A stretch of 6,043 nucleotides of DNA from Gammaproteobacteria bacterium (GTDB lineage Bacteria; Pseudomonadota; Gammaproteobacteria; Granulosicoccales; Granulosicoccaceae), in the NCBI GenBank assembly GCA_019634245.1, contig JAHQVR010000014.1, positions 1 through 6,043 on the forward strand, given 5' to 3'. Positions 4,287-6,043 of this stretch are shown here, piece by piece (the stretch's first letter is position 1; each line of letters opens with the position of its first letter). A model generated the notes under the pieces. The model did no database searches. It was not told the origin of the DNA and saw only the letters and a program-made list of their open reading frames with translations. The position numbers and the translations under genes were made by a program.

Positions 4287-5657
4287 TCATGCAACAAAAG
4301 TGCTGAGACAAAAAGGTTTGTCAGGGTAGGTGATCATTTGCGAGGCAAGTTCCTGCAAGGCATCAACAGCATTTTTACCTTTTCCACAAAAGGCAAGATT
4401 AGCTTCGGCCTTGCGGACAATTTCCTCTCGAGTTAAACGTTGTTTTGAACCTCCACGTAAATGTGGCTGATGCTCTTCGATCACTGAGCCATCGGTTAAC
4501 ACCGCACGAATATGCCCTGAATAATTCTTCGGGTAATCGTTATTCGGGTCAATTACGTAGTTCACCTTGGCGGCCAAGGTCAGAGCATCGGGATCTGACA
4601 CAGCTTCATCGGTGAACTGAGCGAGACCGACATCACCGTGTAACAGGCCTGCAGCGATGGTGTAAGGTGTTGAAAATTTGGCTGCGTAAGCCGTAGGGGG
4701 ACTTTGCTTTAACGGTAGTGGCTCCCATAAGCGATGTACCGTTCCTTCGCCCACTTCGCACACCATGCTAACAATATCTTTAGCTGCGATACCTCTGTTG
4801 CGTAGCTGTATTGCGCAGTCAACATAAGGTTGTGTCATGGTGCCGCAGGCGTAGGGTTTGAACGCAACGTTGGCACTCTGCCAATCCGATCCAAGCTGAT
4901 TACATAAGAGGTCAAAATCGGGCGTCAGTGAAGGTGCAAACGCAGCGTACAAACCGTGCACCCCTTCAAAAACGGTTTCTGGCCCGGTAAACCCAGCGGC
5001 GCCCATTTGAGCAGCACGAATGCCTGACTGTGCCGCCCAACCGGCATGTAATCGTTTTGTCCAGCTACCGTCGGCGAGGTATTCGATAATACCCGATGCC
5101 AGGGAACCGGCAATACCCAATGTGTTTTTTATCTGTTGTGCACTTTGCCCACATGCGGCGGCGACACCAGCCGCTGCGGCCGTGGTGCCAAGAATTGCCG
5201 TTGGATGAAACCCCGCTTTGTGTACACTTTTTCCAGCGACAAGGCCCAGTCGGTTTGCCACTTCTATACCGATAGCCAAGCCTTTGATTACGTCTGAGTT
5301 GCGCAATGCAAGAGCCTCTCCCGCAGCAAAAATAGCCGGCACAATAACGACACCGGAATGCATCGGACAACCTTCATAGGTGTTGTCATAATCTTCGCCG
5401 TGCCCGCAAGTCCCGTTGATGACGGCAGCACTGGCCATATCGAAATTTGAGCCGCATCCCCAAACGGTACAGCTACCTCGCGAATCAAATGCTTGTCGTA
5501 TTGCCACGCCGTAGTCCGTTTCCAACGCAGCAATGGTCAGTGCGACCGTGTCGATCACCGTAAACTCGACCGCGTCGTGCACATATTTTGGTAGGTCCGT
5601 TGTGCTTGTATTGGTAATCCATTCGGCGAGCTTCGCAGAGCAAGTACGTTCGTTCAC
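4287..5657 (-). CDS. MmgE/PrpD-family protein
   Basis: The 456-residue product matches the MmgE/PrpD superfamily (2-methylcitrate dehydratase, cis-aconitate decarboxylase, iminodisuccinate epimerase) in full length and motif order: the helical start KLAEWITN...VIDTVALTIAALE; NGTCGHGEDYDNTYEGCPMHSG (81-102; family H.lDfDDt...HpG, here D89, T93, H100); GFHPTAILGTTAAAAGVAAA (149-168; His151); LADGSWTKRLHAGWAAQSG (194-212; Lys201, His204); FTGPETVFEG; KPYACGTMTQPYVDCA (267-282); and the C-terminal lid domain. These enzymes dehydrate, decarboxylate or epimerise small di- and tricarboxylic acids in the cytoplasm without a cofactor. At Gln276 many relatives have histidine, so the substrate may differ. 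The GTG at 5657 is the start: AGGA lies seven bases before it and an in-frame TAA directly precedes it. It is divergent from a TctC-like receptor gene, a pairing common in carboxylate uptake loci. It ends 155 bases before the hydroxylase gene. Confidence 0.92.
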   Translation of the reverse strand: MNERTCSAKLAEWITNTSTTDLPKYVHDAVEFTVIDTVALTIAALETDYGVAIRQAFDSRGSCTVWGCGSNFDMASAAVINGTCGHGEDYDNTYEGCPMHSGVVIVPAIFAAGEALALRNSDVIKGLAIGIEVANRLGLVAGKSVHKAGFHPTAILGTTAAAAGVAAACGQSAQQIKNTLGIAGSLASGIIEYLADGSWTKRLHAGWAAQSGIRAAQMGAAGFTGPETVFEGVHGLYAAFAPSLTPDFDLLCNQLGSDWQSANVAFKPYACGTMTQPYVDCAIQLRNRGIAAKDIVSMVCEVGEGTVHRLWEPLPLKQSPPTAYAAKFSTPYTIAAGLLHGDVGLAQFTDEAVSDPDALTLAAKVNYVIDPNNDYPKNYSGHIRAVLTDGSVIEEHQPHLRGGSKQRLTREEIVRKAEANLAFCGKGKNAVDALQELASQMITYPDKPFCLSTFVA

Positions 5658-5697
5658 TTAGCTTTCCTGGTTTTAACTACGTTGTACTTATTTAGTA

Positions 5698-5713
5698 CTC
5701 GCTAATTAGCGAG
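5698..5713. promoter_or_regulatory. Perfect 16-base palindrome, likely operator
   Basis: CTCGCTAATTAGCGAG reads the same on both strands without a spacer. It lies 41 bases before the MmgE/PrpD start codon, directly downstream of a candidate -10 (TTTATA on the + strand, TATAAA on the -), that is at about +1 to +16 of that promoter, a classic repressor position. It is in the 272-base gap shared with the divergent receptor gene, so one regulator could control both. No regulator gene lies next to it in this window. Confidence 0.6.
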
Positions 5714-5720
5714 CGGTTCA

Positions 5721-5726
5721 TTTATA
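5721..5726 (-). promoter_or_regulatory. Candidate -10 element of the MmgE/PrpD gene
   Basis: Read on the - strand the bases are TATAAA, five of six matching the -10 consensus, about 64 bases before the GTG start. The hexamer 17 bases upstream (ACTAAC) is a poor -35, so an activator may be needed; the second TTAGTACT word (5745-5752) overlaps that position. Weak evidence taken alone. Confidence 0.35.
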
Positions 5727-5864
5727 CCGCGCATATATGACGAGTTAGTACTATCCCTGGTCTGCACACAGAAGTCTGGTTTAAACGCCGCGCCGTAATC
5801 GAAACCGCAACAATCGTGAAATGAACCAAATTTGTTTTTGGTAGAACTCAACTTATCAGAGGAG

Positions 5865-5933
5865 ATGAACCCTCGCTTTGAATCATATATTCCTTCACTA
5901 ATCGTAAACGTAAACTGGGAGAAAAAGTTATGA
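5865..5933 (+). CDS. Possible 22-codon leader frame overlapping the receptor gene
   Basis: An ATG at 5865 opens a frame of 22 codons (MNPRFESYIPSLIVNVNWEKKL) whose TGA overlaps the next gene's start as ATGA (5930-5933). Such overlaps often mean translational coupling. Against it, GAGGAG touches the ATG with no spacer, which is too close for efficient initiation, and a TATATT word (5886-5891) may be the -10 of the downstream gene, which would leave this frame out of the transcript. I list it as a doubtful leader peptide. Confidence 0.2.
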   Translation: MNPRFESYIPSLIVNVNWEKKL

Positions 5934-6043
5934 GCCCTAAATATCTAAAGCTCTTCACCGCAACACTGTCATTGATGCTGTCAGTTGCTCTAAGCCACCG
6001 AGCTGCTCTCGCTTCTGAGTATCCTCACGATACTGTCACGTTA
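5930..6043 (+). CDS. Exported solute-binding protein, probably TctC/Bug family (partial, N-terminus)
   Basis: The ATG at 5930 is preceded by GGGAG with nine bases between, and the frame stays open to the window edge (38 codons). The product starts with a signal peptide: MSPKYLK, a hydrophobic core LFTATLSLMLSVAL and a likely cleavage after AALA (residue 28), so it is exported to the periplasm. The first mature residues SEYPHDTVTL fit the start of tripartite tricarboxylate transporter receptors (TctC/Bug), where YP...vtlvvP leads into the first strand. Those proteins bind carboxylates and hand them to a TctAB membrane pair; here the membrane genes may lie to the right. Divergence from an MmgE/PrpD gene supports the call. 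With only ten mature residues seen, another periplasmic protein family is possible. Confidence 0.72.
   Translation, partial: MSPKYLKLFTATLSLMLSVALSHRAALASEYPHDTVTL

Larger units (their letters stand above)
5692..5752. repeat. Two copies of TTAGTACT flanking the divergent promoter
   Basis: TTAGTACT occurs at 5692-5699 and 5745-5752, with start points 53 bases apart (about five helical turns). The first copy runs into the 16-base palindrome and continues as CG; the second is preceded by CGAG, sharing that word with the palindrome edge. The AGTACT core is itself symmetric. This could be a pair of regulator sites that permit DNA looping between divergent genes. Confidence 0.35.
5658..5929. other. 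Divergent intergenic control region
   Basis: These 272 bases separate the MmgE/PrpD gene from the receptor gene and must hold both promoters. Besides the 16-base palindrome, the TTAGTACT pair and the TATAAA word, the right half (5761-5929) contains TATATT at 5886-5891, a five-of-six -10 match about 38 bases before the receptor start without a recognisable -35, and a second purine-rich AGAGGAG at 5858-5864. The length is generous for two simple promoters, in keeping with regulated expression. Confidence 0.5.

Noticed and set aside
5065..5533. Additional - strand frames in the MmgE/PrpD gene
   Set aside because: They are out-of-frame readings rich in Cys, Arg and Trp, typical of shadows, within an intact full-length family member.
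1..6043. Mobile element, phage or defence system
   Set aside because: I saw no transposase, integrase, terminal inverted repeats with target duplications, nuclease, or toxin-antitoxin-like pair; the identifiable genes are metabolic or regulatory.

Overview
The window looks like a piece of a Pseudomonadota chromosome, most likely a marine or soil gammaproteobacterium or a relative. I infer this from the moderate GC content judged by eye, the Shine-Dalgarno-type ribosome sites, a TetR/MAPEG pair, and an MmgE/PrpD-family gene facing what appears to be a TctC/Bug-type periplasmic binding protein. The assignment is inference; there is no rRNA or other phylogenetic marker here. No tRNA, rRNA, CRISPR array or transposase was seen.

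Left part (1-632): the last 49 codons of an AraC-family regulator on the + strand, then about 480 bases with no confident gene. This stretch holds a possible 41-residue single-span membrane peptide, an orphan 55-codon frame that may be a gene remnant, and a clear hairpin between that frame and the convergent tetR gene.

Middle-left (633-1954): a TetR-family repressor (- strand) is divergently arranged with a MAPEG-family integral membrane protein (+ strand). A perfect 24-base palindrome sits between them over the likely promoters, so it is a strong operator candidate. Downstream of the MAPEG gene, convergent to it, is the first 61 codons of a short-chain dehydrogenase (SDR) with a good ribosome site but no remainder, so it is a truncated gene.

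Right part (2175-6043): three - strand genes are read in the order MmgE/PrpD-family protein, sterol-desaturase/fatty-acid-hydroxylase-family membrane protein, and a divergent PanB-like (ketopantoate hydroxymethyltransferase fold) protein. The last two are 28 bases apart and surely cotranscribed; the first lies 155 bases upstream and may or may not be in the same unit. Divergent from the MmgE/PrpD gene is the start of an exported protein whose N-terminus fits tripartite tricarboxylate transporter receptors (TctC/Bug). A perfect 16-base palindrome and repeated TTAGTACT words lie between the two divergent genes.

Taken together, the right part suggests a carboxylic-acid utilisation or modification locus: uptake receptor, a di-iron membrane hydroxylase, a dehydratase/isomerase/decarboxylase-type enzyme and a PanB-fold C-C bond enzyme. 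The substrate is unknown. The PanB-like protein seems to have lost two of the three metal ligands of true PanB while keeping the catalytic glutamate, so it is the most likely source of new chemistry here.
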